Origin: Candidatus Woesearchaeota archaeon | GTDB taxonomy: Archaea; Nanobdellota; Nanobdellia; SCGC-AAA011-G17; UBA489 | Length of the DNA: 64,000 bases | Assembly: GCA_018302985.1 (NCBI GenBank) | Contig: JAGVZA010000003.1 | Coordinates: 44,426-108,425 of the forward strand | Direction of reading: 5' to 3' | Part shown: positions 1-9,365 of the stretch, in pieces | Position numbering within the stretch: position 1 is the stretch's first letter | Layout: the number at the start of each line of letters is the position of its first letter | Program-made: the position numbers and the translations under genes | The notes under the pieces: model-generated | Databases searched by the model: none | What the model was told of the DNA's origin: nothing | What the model saw: only the letters and a program-made list of their open reading frames with translations

Positions 1-2
1 TA

Positions 3-476
3 CGCTGGTATGGTTCTTTCTTTGGAACTATTCACAAACCAGTTTTGGAATTAAAGATTCGTACAGGTCAGCAAATGACTAAAATCAGTTATCCTTTGAA
101 ACCCTTCCAAATTACTCCTGAATTTTCTTTTGCTCTTCTTAAAAAAGAAGTCTTTCCTCATTCGAAATTACCAGCATTTATCATTGAACTGCTTCATAGC
201 CTTGTTCCAGTTCTTTTCAACTCTTATCGACGACGCTATTTTTTGTCTGCAGATAAACATTATAGATTAACCTTAGACACAGACCTTAGTTACTCCAAGG
301 CAAAAAAACATGGCAGCCATTTTTTAACTTTTATAAAAGACCCAGACAGCCTTGTTTTAGAATTAAAATATGCACCAGAATACCATGCATTTGCAGATTT
401 AATTACACAACATTTCCCTTTTAGGCTCACGAAGAATTCAAAGTATGTTTCTGGCGTTTCACTCTTAGACTTTTAA
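3..476 (+). CDS. VTC-like (polyphosphate polymerase fold) domain protein, C-terminal part; 5' end outside window
   Basis: Frame stays open upstream of the listed TTG start (RWYGSFFGTIHKPVLELKIRTG...); LELKIR, YRRRYF and ELKYA motifs resemble VTC/CYTH-like domains. Confidence 0.5.
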   Translation, partial: RWYGSFFGTIHKPVLELKIRTGQQMTKISYPLKPFQITPEFSFALLKKEVFPHSKLPAFIIELLHSLVPVLFNSYRRRYFLSADKHYRLTLDTDLSYSKAKKHGSHFLTFIKDPDSLVLELKYAPEYHAFADLITQHFPFRLTKNSKYVSGVSLLDF

Positions 477-529
477 TAAAGGCCTTTTAACCCCATATAT
501 TTAATAAGTCTTTTTTACTCTTTTTCTGG

Positions 530-1891
530 ATGATCTCTTATAAGGAACGTGCTCGTGGAGTAGTGGACTTTTTATTACGAACTCATTCAGCTCCTACTTT
601 TTTAGCTTCCACAAATGTTCAACAAGGCACTGCTCATGGTTCTGTCATGATCAAGGATCTAGGGGACAGCATGCCTTTTCTTTATTGGGCGGGCCAACAC
701 TTAAATGACTCCTATATGCAGACAGCTGACACCACTTCAAAACATCTTCTTACTACTTATCAACGTCCTAGTGGATTTTTTAAAACTGCTTCTTCCTTTC
801 CTTTTTCTACTCTTAATAATTTTGACGCTATGACTGATCTTTCTTTGGGGATTAACCTTATGTACACCTTGACTCATGATCCTTTTTACCTTGCTTCTTC
901 TCGAAAGTTTTTTGATGCCTTCAGCTCTTTTATGCAAAGAACTAATTATTTTATGCCGACACATTCTTTGGGAAACCATCGTCTTCCTTTATCCTTCTCA
1001 ACAGGCAAGCTTGGATTATATATAGAAGAATTGAACAATCTTTATTCTTGGACTCATGAGGAACGTTATCTTAGAACTGCACAGCGACTAAGTACTTTTT
1101 GGATTGAACAACCTTTTTTTAAGAAGCATGGACTTTTTCCCTTTCTTTTTCAACCTACTTCATTAAAACCTGTCGGCAATTTTATTTTACGAAATAAGAT
1201 AGGATTTTCCGTTGACAGTGCCATGAGCAGCAAAGCAAATTCGAATCTTGTTTTTGGGCTAACAGCATTGTACAGACAAACTAAAGATACTACTTTATTG
1301 CAGGCCTTAGAACATTGGCATACTGGCGTTAGAGATCATCTCCTCCATAAAGATGGCTCTCTCTTTAGTATCTGGGAACAACAAGGATCAGCAAAATTCT
1401 TGGGATGCGATCATGCAGTCATTGATTGTTTCTTAGAACTCTATAGATCAACGAAAAAGAAAGATTATTTACAAGACGCTCTTTTAGCAGCAAACTTCTG
1501 GCTACAAAGACAAGATGCTAGCGGACTTATTCCCCAAGGCGTTCCTGGCAACCAAGTTTGTGTCGATCGTGCAATGCCTCAAGGAGATAAACCTAATTAT
1601 TATAGACTTGATCCCCAGACTGATTTTTTTGTAGTGCTGCTTAAGCTTTACCAAATAACCGAGAACAAACTCTACCTAGATAGAGCACTTAAACTGCTTT
1701 CTGCCCTCACCACCCATCACTTTTCAGGCAAGTCTTTTGTCAATGTTCTTGATGATCATAAACGACCACAATCACCTCTTATTGAGACAAAATTTCTTTT
1801 CCTCATTTTGAAGGCCTTACTTGTTGATGTCTATAAGAAAAAGAATATTTATAAAGATCCGGCTTTGTGGCTGCTCTTGAGGGACAGATAA
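530..1891 (+). CDS. (alpha/alpha)6-barrel glycoside hydrolase/epimerase-like protein
   Basis: Long ORF, repeated helical W/Y-rich segments (YLQDALLAANFWLQRQDASGLIPQG; YRLDPQTDFFVVLLKLYQIT). Confidence 0.5.
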   Translation: MISYKERARGVVDFLLRTHSAPTFLASTNVQQGTAHGSVMIKDLGDSMPFLYWAGQHLNDSYMQTADTTSKHLLTTYQRPSGFFKTASSFPFSTLNNFDAMTDLSLGINLMYTLTHDPFYLASSRKFFDAFSSFMQRTNYFMPTHSLGNHRLPLSFSTGKLGLYIEELNNLYSWTHEERYLRTAQRLSTFWIEQPFFKKHGLFPFLFQPTSLKPVGNFILRNKIGFSVDSAMSSKANSNLVFGLTALYRQTKDTTLLQALEHWHTGVRDHLLHKDGSLFSIWEQQGSAKFLGCDHAVIDCFLELYRSTKKKDYLQDALLAANFWLQRQDASGLIPQGVPGNQVCVDRAMPQGDKPNYYRLDPQTDFFVVLLKLYQITENKLYLDRALKLLSALTTHHFSGKSFVNVLDDHKRPQSPLIETKFLFLILKALLVDVYKKKNIYKDPALWLLLRDR

Positions 1892-3174
1892 TGGATATTA
1901 AGAAAGCGATTTGGGATAGAAGAAGCATTAGAAAATTTAAGAAAGAAAAAATTCCAACTTCTGTTCTTTATAATATTCTTGACGCGGGCGTACAAGCACC
2001 CTCTTCCTGCAATCAACAACTTTTTTACTTTGTTCTTGTTGATGATCCTGCCTTGAAGCAGAAATTAGAAAAGGAAGCTGGCTTCAAGTGGATTGATAGA
2101 ATACCTCATCCTGTTTTTGTTGTTACTGACAAGCGTTTTGGCAATGAGAAATTTTCCAATATCCAAGGCGCTAGCGCAGCCATAGAAAATATGCTTCTTT
2201 ATGCTTATTCTTTAGGCATAGGCTCTTGCTGGATTGCTGGCTACGGGGATAAAGCCATAGTTAAACGTCTTCTCCATATTCCTTCTTATTTTCACATTTT
2301 AGGCTGTGTTGGACTTGGCTATCCTGATGAACGTCCGATTCCTCCTATAAAGCGCAGTGCACGCGAGATTACTTTTGTTAATCATATACCCTTTCCAGAG
2401 GAAGCAACTAATAATCCTGAAGACTGGACTTACAAAGACATTCAATCCTTGGCTGCACGCACTATTTTTGCTAAATCACCTGACATTGGTTACTATCATC
2501 TCTTTCCTTTAGAACTGGAACAACAATTACACTTCATAAGCTCAAAATTAGGCAAAGAAGTCTTATACTTGGAAGATATTTCAGGCATTTATCTTTTTAA
2601 ATTAGCACAGATGCATCAGCGTATTTCTTTTACAATGGTTTCCTCGTCGAAAAAAGTTGTTGCATGGATGGAAGAAAAAGCACAGCATCATAAAATAAAA
2701 AATATCTCTTTTGTTTATTCTCCAGACCTTACTCTCCCTAAAAAGCAATTTGATACAGTCTTATGTTTAGACCAAGTTAATCGATTACCTTCTCGACAAC
2801 GTGAACAAATTATAGCTTTGGCTCACCGCTCTTTAAAAAAAGACAGTACTCTTCTCTTATCTTTCTTGAACAAAAGATCTTTATATGGTGCTCTCTTCAG
2901 AAAAGGTGTTGGACGCCGCTATGGTCCAGAAATTTCTTTAACTTATGGCTCTTTAGCAACTCTTCTTAACAAACAGTTCACCATCACAGAACGTGTAGGA
3001 TTTAATCTTCTCCCATCTCCTAAATTATTCTTCAAGATGGGTGTTCCTGGAAGATATACTGTCTTTAATCCTTTCATGCGCTATCTTGCACGCTTTAACT
3101 TGTTAGAAGGTTCTACTAATTCTGGTTTTTTAGCACGCTTTTCAACAACTAATATTCTTGTTGCTAAGAAATAA
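1891..3174 (+). CDS. Nitroreductase-family domain fused to a C-terminal methyltransferase-like domain
   Basis: N-term DIKKAIWDRRSIRKFKKEKIP...APSSCNQQ is typical nitroreductase; C-term FDTVLCLDQVNRLPSRQREQIIALAHRSLKKDSTLLLSF resembles class I MTase beta4-alphaE. ATG at 1891 overlaps the upstream stop (TAATG); the listed 1867 start is less likely. Confidence 0.75.
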   Translation: MDIKKAIWDRRSIRKFKKEKIPTSVLYNILDAGVQAPSSCNQQLFYFVLVDDPALKQKLEKEAGFKWIDRIPHPVFVVTDKRFGNEKFSNIQGASAAIENMLLYAYSLGIGSCWIAGYGDKAIVKRLLHIPSYFHILGCVGLGYPDERPIPPIKRSAREITFVNHIPFPEEATNNPEDWTYKDIQSLAARTIFAKSPDIGYYHLFPLELEQQLHFISSKLGKEVLYLEDISGIYLFKLAQMHQRISFTMVSSSKKVVAWMEEKAQHHKIKNISFVYSPDLTLPKKQFDTVLCLDQVNRLPSRQREQIIALAHRSLKKDSTLLLSFLNKRSLYGALFRKGVGRRYGPEISLTYGSLATLLNKQFTITERVGFNLLPSPKLFFKMGVPGRYTVFNPFMRYLARFNLLEGSTNSGFLARFSTTNILVAKK

Positions 3175-4336
3175 CTTTTTTATAAATTTCTTTGTATTTT
3201 TCTGCACTATTTTCCCAAGTTGACTCTTTTCTAAATGCTTCATACTTTTTTCTGTCTCTTTTTTTTATCTGTAACTTTACAATTTCACTTATCCACTCTG
3301 CATTGTTTTGCGGAGGCAATAATCTTCCATGAGGTAGAAGGTCTAAGAGCTCTCTACAGCCAGGAATATCGCTTACAATAACAAAAGTGCCACATGCTAA
3401 TGCTTCAGCAACAACATTTGGACGCCCCTCTCGCAAGGAAGGCAGTACTAGAGCATCTGCAGCGTTAAGATAATAAGGAATCTCCTTTTGAGGAATACTT
3501 CCCAAGAATATTATGGTATCTTGTAGTTTTAGATTATTTATTCTTTTCTTTAATTCTTTTTCAAATCTCCCTGATCCAATCAAGTAGCATTTTATATCTC
3601 TTCTTCTCTTCTTTACTTCATGCATTATTTCCATAAGGTTTTCTAATCCCTTATCTTCCACTAATCTTCCTACATATACTAGGGCATGTTGATTTTCAGG
3701 AAACTTAACTCTTGTTTTACACATTTTTTTACTCATTTCCCTAAATAGACTTGTATCAATACCATTTGGAATCGTCATCATAGGTTTTTTTATTCCTAAT
3801 TTATGAAATTGATCTATCTGATGCTCATTATTTGCAGTAATTACATCACAATTTTTTAATATATAGCATAATGTTGTTTTCATTACTTTATTTTTTAAGG
3901 CTATATGTGCTGATGATCCTCTCTCTGTCAAAATTAATTTTTTTCTTAACATTTTTTTTAGTATTACTCCAACCACGCCAGAAAAAGACCACTGACAATG
4001 AATAATATCTGCTTTTTTAGCATATTTCCATGACTTCCAAAGAAAAACGACTGAAAATATTGGCCATTGCATCCTTGCTATCCATGAAGATTTAAGATTA
4101 GTAATTATACCTCCTTCAGCAGTTAATCTCTGCCATTGTCTAGGTATCATATATGAGAAGCGATGTATCTGTATGTTTTCCCACACTTCTTCTTTCTTTG
4201 CATGAGCGTCAGCCGGACATATTACATCTATTAGTATCTTTTTCCTTGCAAGCGCAGCACACAATTCATAGATAAAAGGTGCCTGTGTATCATTTCTATA
4301 TTGTGGAAATGAAGTGGTGAGCATACAGACGCGCAT
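3164..4336 (-). CDS. Glycosyltransferase family 4/1
   Basis: LVYVGRLVEDKGLENL, LPSLREGRPNVVAEALACGTFVIVSDIPGCRELL. Confidence 0.9.
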   Translation of the reverse strand: MRVCMLTTSFPQYRNDTQAPFIYELCAALARKKILIDVICPADAHAKKEEVWENIQIHRFSYMIPRQWQRLTAEGGIITNLKSSWIARMQWPIFSVVFLWKSWKYAKKADIIHCQWSFSGVVGVILKKMLRKKLILTERGSSAHIALKNKVMKTTLCYILKNCDVITANNEHQIDQFHKLGIKKPMMTIPNGIDTSLFREMSKKMCKTRVKFPENQHALVYVGRLVEDKGLENLMEIMHEVKKRRRDIKCYLIGSGRFEKELKKRINNLKLQDTIIFLGSIPQKEIPYYLNAADALVLPSLREGRPNVVAEALACGTFVIVSDIPGCRELLDLLPHGRLLPPQNNAEWISEIVKLQIKKRDRKKYEAFRKESTWENSAEKYKEIYKKVIS

Positions 4337-4341
4337 AGTAA

Positions 4342-5268
4342 TTACTCCTTTTTCTCCTGATCTCCCTTTATAAGAGATGAAACTAAAAATGTTATTGGAG
4401 CTGCTACATAGGTTGTAATAGTCACAATCAGCGAGGCAGACAACACAACACTTCCAGCAACGCCGAGTATATTAAATAAGTAAATCGCAATTCCTTCTTT
4501 TAAACCTAGACCATTAATGGTTATAGGAAGCAAAGTTGCTAATCTTGAAATGGAAGTCACTTGTATCACTTGTGAAAATGCAACTGCTTTGTTTATTGCA
4601 AGGAAGGCAAGATAGTAGGTAAAGAATATGGACATTAATTTCAATACTGTCAAGAATGTATTAACTAAAATTATGCCCTTATCTTCTTCAAGCTCAGCTA
4701 GCCCTCTACTAAACCCCTTGAAATACACAGCTTTTTTCTTGAGAATCACTCTCTTTACAAAATCAGTTGCATATGGCGAGACTAGAATTGCTCCCAAGAT
4801 CATCCCTGCTACAATTAACACACTTGCTACTATAGCACCTGTACTACCATAAAAAGCATAAATACCGATAAGCGAAAATAGAGCAATAACCCATAAGGTA
4901 ATAGTATTATCTACAATCATAGCTGCAACAGCTTTTCCGACCTCAATATCTCTTTTTTTTAGCAGATAGACCATACCAACATCACTTAACTTACTTGGAA
5001 AAAACAAACCAATGGGCCAGATTATCAAATAATCTTTAAGGATGCTCATAAATTTCAGCTCTTTTTTCATTTTCTTTGCTAGTATAAAAATATTGAATGC
5101 ACCTAGTAATAAAGTAATTATCTGCAAGCAAATAATAAGTAGAATAAACACCAGATCTGCATTTTTGAGATGCACTAGTGTTTCTTTAACACCAACTTTG
5201 AGAAATATAGCTACAAGAATCGCTAAGCTTACAATAATTTTCAAAAGATGCTTGTATTTTTTCTGCAT
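4342..5268 (-). CDS. Lysylphosphatidylglycerol synthase TM region/UPF0104 (AglD-like) membrane protein
   Basis: Multi-TM; FFPSKLSDVGMVYLLKK and ITINGLGLKEGIAIYLF motifs. Confidence 0.75.
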   Translation of the reverse strand: MQKKYKHLLKIIVSLAILVAIFLKVGVKETLVHLKNADLVFILLIICLQIITLLLGAFNIFILAKKMKKELKFMSILKDYLIIWPIGLFFPSKLSDVGMVYLLKKRDIEVGKAVAAMIVDNTITLWVIALFSLIGIYAFYGSTGAIVASVLIVAGMILGAILVSPYATDFVKRVILKKKAVYFKGFSRGLAELEEDKGIILVNTFLTVLKLMSIFFTYYLAFLAINKAVAFSQVIQVTSISRLATLLPITINGLGLKEGIAIYLFNILGVAGSVVLSASLIVTITTYVAAPITFLVSSLIKGDQEKKE

Positions 5269-5270
5269 GA

Positions 5271-6152
5271 TTATGATTCTTTTTTCATATCTGCCATAAA
5301 TCCGAAAATAATTATCTGAATACCCATAACAAAGAGCATAACTGTTAGCAGTGTTAGGGGAAGGTGACCAACTTTACCTGTCGTGATAAAAAGATATAAC
5401 AAATATAGACCAATAACAAAACCGAATATGAGCAGCGTTATTCCTATTCTTCCAAAAAACTTCATCGGATCATAGTCACGATAGATTCTGAGAATATTAA
5501 CCCATGCTCTGAAAGCATACTCAAAAGGATTCTTTAATAATCTACTTTCACCATCTCTTCTTCTGAAATAAGTTGGAATTTCTTTGATCTTTAATTTTTC
5601 TTTTACTGCTTTGATAATCTGTTCTTGTGTATAGGTGTGTGTTGAATGAATAGGGAGTTGTGCTGTTTTTCTGTTGAATGCCCTGAATCCAGTTTGACAA
5701 TCATTTACTTTGTATTTAACAATCTCCGAAATTACCTTTGAGAATACTCTGTTTCCTAACTTTTTCATAAATGGCATTTCTTCTATGCCTCCAGAGAATC
5801 TATCTCCCAACACTAAGTCATATCCTTTGTTTACTTCTTCAACTAATCTAGGAATATCTTCTGCTTTATACTGACCATCTGCATCTATATGCACAAAGAC
5901 ATCATATTTTGATCCTAAGAAATTTTTTATCTCTGTTCTAAATGCTTCAGCTAAGCCCTGATTTATAGGATGTACTACGACTTGAGCTCCTCTTTGCGTT
6001 GCAATCTCGACTGTTTTGTCCTTACTTCCATCATCTATCACAGCAATAGCATACTGGTACTTTGTCTTTTTCATCACACTGTTAATTTCGTCAATAACAG
6101 CACCTATAGATTTCTCTTCATTATATGCCGGAATGGAAATTAAGACTTTCAT
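5271..6152 (-). CDS. Glycosyltransferase family 2 with C-terminal TM helices (dolichyl-phosphate sugar synthase-like)
   Basis: VLISIPAYNEEKSIGAVI, VIDDGSKDKT, VHIDADGQY. Confidence 0.9.
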   Translation of the reverse strand: MKVLISIPAYNEEKSIGAVIDEINSVMKKTKYQYAIAVIDDGSKDKTVEIATQRGAQVVVHPINQGLAEAFRTEIKNFLGSKYDVFVHIDADGQYKAEDIPRLVEEVNKGYDLVLGDRFSGGIEEMPFMKKLGNRVFSKVISEIVKYKVNDCQTGFRAFNRKTAQLPIHSTHTYTQEQIIKAVKEKLKIKEIPTYFRRRDGESRLLKNPFEYAFRAWVNILRIYRDYDPMKFFGRIGITLLIFGFVIGLYLLYLFITTGKVGHLPLTLLTVMLFVMGIQIIIFGFMADMKKES

Positions 6153-6156
6153 GGAG

Positions 6157-7827
6157 TTAGTTCACCTGATAGACGTATATATTGCTTTCCGTTTGATAGA
6201 TAGGAGTGTAGTTTACCTCTGCTCTTGAAATGAAATAGTCTGCTTCTAGAGGATTATTACCAATTCTTATCTTCCTATTGATCCAGAATCCTGCAAGCGT
6301 TGTGTCTTTTGCAGATGAACAAATAGATGCATTATCTTGAATGGAACGTTGCAAGCATCCTTTTTCGTCGAACATAATAGTTGCTGTTGGAGGAGTATTG
6401 TTATCTATCCATTTTCCTAGTTGCACTTGCTCGAGTGGAAGCCAATTTTTTTGACTATTGTACCCAGCTATTGCAATATTTCCCAGACTTAGGACTAAAA
6501 AGAAAATGGTACATATTTTTATCATATTTTTTCTGGTTGTTTTTTTCCATACTAGATATGCTGCTAAGAAAGCTACGACTATTGCAAGCATATAAGCAAC
6601 TAGAGTTCCTATTCCTGCATTTAAATTACTAACACTTAAGAATTGTTGGATGACACCCAGCCAGGCCAATGACATATTATTTACTGGCACTAGAGGGAAG
6701 AACATAATCATAGCTCCTAACAAAGTAATTACTCCTAGTGAGATGAACCATTTTTTTCCTACTTCTGCTTGCCTGCTTAAACCTATATAACCAGCAATGA
6801 TTATCAAAGGCAGTGCAATGTCCATGTATCTTCCTATTGGTCTTCCCATAAGCTGCAAAAATGTTTCTGCTTTAATGAGTCCGTGAAATTGATGATTTAC
6901 TGCTACAATAACAACTACGATTAAAGTACTGAGCACTACATATACTAATTCGTTTTTCTTTTTCCTCCATTCTTCTTTTATGAAGAGCAGTGTTCCGAGA
7001 GCAAACAGAATACCAGAACTTAAAATAATCATAGCAACATAAGCTATTGTCCAATACATTCCATTTCCTAAGACTGCTTCGAAGGAGATTCTTGTAGTAT
7101 TTCCTATTTCTCTACTATAGGAACCAATGATGCTGCTTGTCGAGAATCCAAATGCTAGTATGTTTCTTATCATCCAGAGAGCGAGCGTAGCTAGCGTGAT
7201 TATTCCTAGTATGCTTTTATTTTTAATCTCTTCATAGTGCTTGGTAAATAAGGATCTTAAGAATAATAATCCCACAATGCCTAGTAAGGTTACTCCTATA
7301 ATTCGTGTGAGGATTGCTGCTCCTATAGCTATGCCTGCTAGCACATTGTATTTTATTGTTTTTTCTTGCTGTGCTTTGTAGATATAATAAAGTGCAGTTA
7401 AAAATATGGGGTAAAAGAGATTTTCAGCCATGATATAAGAAGTAAAAGCAAAAGTGGGTGGTAATACTGCGACTAATGCAGCAATGGTAATACTTTCTCT
7501 AGTAGAGACAAATTCTTTAGCAAAGAGATAAGCAGGAATAATAATTAACGTTGCAAGGAGTGCATTAATAATCTTCATAATCAGGTAGACTGTATTCATA
7601 TCCTGGAATAAATATGCGGGAGAAATCATAAGCGCATACAAAGGTGCATATTGGTTTGTGGGCATCTCATGAATGGTGAATTCAAAAGAGGTAGCAATAC
7701 TTCTGGCTGTCTTGGCATAAATATATTCATCACTATAGATGGTTGGTGTTACTATGAAGAAGGATCCTACTATTTTTAGCCCTACTAATATAAGATAGAT
7801 AAGAGCTAACTTTCTGGCGGCATTCAT
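6157..7827 (-). CDS. Multi-TM glycosyltransferase (GT39/GT83-like)
   Basis: N-term TM, TIYSDEYIYAKTARSIA, many TM segments. Confidence 0.65.
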   Translation of the reverse strand: MNAARKLALIYLILVGLKIVGSFFIVTPTIYSDEYIYAKTARSIATSFEFTIHEMPTNQYAPLYALMISPAYLFQDMNTVYLIMKIINALLATLIIIPAYLFAKEFVSTRESITIAALVAVLPPTFAFTSYIMAENLFYPIFLTALYYIYKAQQEKTIKYNVLAGIAIGAAILTRIIGVTLLGIVGLLFLRSLFTKHYEEIKNKSILGIITLATLALWMIRNILAFGFSTSSIIGSYSREIGNTTRISFEAVLGNGMYWTIAYVAMIILSSGILFALGTLLFIKEEWRKKKNELVYVVLSTLIVVVIVAVNHQFHGLIKAETFLQLMGRPIGRYMDIALPLIIIAGYIGLSRQAEVGKKWFISLGVITLLGAMIMFFPLVPVNNMSLAWLGVIQQFLSVSNLNAGIGTLVAYMLAIVVAFLAAYLVWKKTTRKNMIKICTIFFLVLSLGNIAIAGYNSQKNWLPLEQVQLGKWIDNNTPPTATIMFDEKGCLQRSIQDNASICSSAKDTTLAGFWINRKIRIGNNPLEADYFISRAEVNYTPIYQTESNIYVYQVN

Positions 7828-7870
7828 ACTCCTAAAACCCTTCTTTTGCTTTAAAAAGGTATCTTCAAGG

Positions 7871-8281
7871 CTATAAGAGGCTTCTTCGTTTTAGCCAGCC
7901 TACCAGAGAAATAGCACGTGCATCTACGTGATTGTACTTGAACAAATTGATAAAATCCATTAAGATATGGAGTATCATTCCTTGTAACACCCAAAATGCA
8001 GGCTCCCAGACGAGTCCTACAATTGCAGTTACTACAAATAGTTCTACAGTATGCGCTATGTGTAAAATGTCTCGCTCATAGTCTGGAGTCATGCCATGTT
8101 TTCTATGCCACCAATAAGATTTCTTCAGACTGAATGACTTGAGTCGCATAATAGAAAAGAGATAGTGGTCACCATCAATTAATACACCGCCGATGATTAC
8201 CCAGAGGCTCATTACCCCTATGAATGGATACAGTATTCCTGCCAAAATGACTGAGGCTATAAGGTGGGTTAGGACTAGCAT
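7871..8281 (-). CDS. Membrane-bound metal-dependent hydrolase-like (YdjM-like) protein
   Basis: MLVLTHLIASVILAGIL, VLIDGDHYLFS, HILMDFINLF; the ORF-track N-term extension is antisense to tRNA-Ser and is excluded. Confidence 0.55.
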   Translation of the reverse strand: MLVLTHLIASVILAGILYPFIGVMSLWVIIGGVLIDGDHYLFSIMRLKSFSLKKSYWWHRKHGMTPDYERDILHIAHTVELFVVTAIVGLVWEPAFWVLQGMILHILMDFINLFKYNHVDARAISLVGWLKRRSLL

Positions 8282-8335
8282 CTTTTTTTGCACGACCAGC
8301 ACCTTAAAAAAGCATCGCTTCTTTTGTTTTCTTGT

Positions 8336-8419
8336 GCCGCGATCGCATAACCTGGTATTGCACCAGTCTCGAAAACTGGAACCTGCAAAGGTCTCGAGGT
8401 TCAAATCCTCGTCGCGGCG
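8336..8419 (+). tRNA. tRNA-Ser(CGA)
   Basis: Acceptor GCCGCGA/TCGCGGC+G; anticodon arm CCAGT-CTCGAAA-ACTGG; long variable arm ACCT..AGGT; T arm CGAGG-TTCAAAT-CCTCG. Confidence 0.92.
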
Positions 8420-8430
8420 TTATTACTCAT

Positions 8431-9357
8431 TTATATAAACTCTTTTAATTTTTTTTGGTCTTTATTTTTGTGAAGTTTAATTAGAAATTGTTTAATTATT
8501 TCTCGGGCATAGTTATAGTCAGCTTTAAATATAAAATTCGATAATTCCATTTTTTGAGCATCAAATATTTCTATTTCACAAATTTTTTTCTTTAATAAAA
8601 ATGCTTCGATTTCTACTTGTATTTTTGCTTCTTTATATCTATCTTCAAATGTTCCCCTTTCATCATTTAAGTTACCTTTTCCAGTTTCAAATGCTTTTTT
8701 AAGAGTTTTTAATGGTGCTTGTGTTGAACACACTTTAAACTCATATACACCATTTTCCCAACACCCGTCTGGTTCAAAACTTATACCTATATTTAATTCT
8801 TTTTTTATTATTCTAAAATAATTTTTCTTTCTATCTTCTATTAGTTCGTCTTTTGTCATTGACTCAACCTTAGAATCAATATAGTACTGTTTTTTTATTT
8901 TTTCTAAATCAGTTCCTATTTTAGAAGAAGAATCAGCAGAAGGATTCGATATATCTGTTCCAGAAACCATTCTTATAATTATATCTGTTTTCCAGTCATC
9001 CTCATTTATTAATTTGTTATCTATTCTATATGAATTATATTCTTTCTTAAAATAAAAATTCCAAAATAGAGGCCATAATATACGAGGAATATGGTATGCA
9101 TATTTTTGAAGCCTAAATATAGCATATTTAAGAAAATTATTTTGTTTTATTCTTTGAGAAATATTGATAATTCTTTTTTTATTATCTACGGGAAAACTTT
9201 CATAGATGTCTGATTTAAAATATCTTTGATTATCTTTTTTTGGAATAAAATCTTCTAAAAAACTAGTTTGAGATATATTATTTAACTTGCCATCTAGAAA
9301 TTTAGATATCTCACTCAATCTTACAAAAATAAATTCTTCAGGTTTACCTGTTTGCAT
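8431..9357 (-). CDS. Hypothetical protein with candidate PD-(D/E)XK nuclease core
   Basis: GISFEPDGCWENGVYEFKVC followed by QVEIEAFLL: spacing like D...ExK...Q of RecB/Cas4-type nucleases. Confidence 0.5.
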   Translation of the reverse strand: MQTGKPEEFIFVRLSEISKFLDGKLNNISQTSFLEDFIPKKDNQRYFKSDIYESFPVDNKKRIINISQRIKQNNFLKYAIFRLQKYAYHIPRILWPLFWNFYFKKEYNSYRIDNKLINEDDWKTDIIIRMVSGTDISNPSADSSSKIGTDLEKIKKQYYIDSKVESMTKDELIEDRKKNYFRIIKKELNIGISFEPDGCWENGVYEFKVCSTQAPLKTLKKAFETGKGNLNDERGTFEDRYKEAKIQVEIEAFLLKKKICEIEIFDAQKMELSNFIFKADYNYAREIIKQFLIKLHKNKDQKKLKEFI

Positions 9358-9365
9358 GAGTGGAA

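Noticed and set aside
737-979. Antisense ORFs listed opposite well-supported genes (e.g. 737-979, 11174-11590, 14724-15050, 21747-22148, 38716-39111)
   Set aside because: They lie opposite recognisable coding genes and show biased low-complexity composition; no independent motif support.
8282-8404. N-terminal extension of the 7871-8404 minus ORF
   Set aside because: It is antisense to tRNA-Ser; ATG at 8281 gives a normal membrane N-terminus (MLVLTHLIASV).
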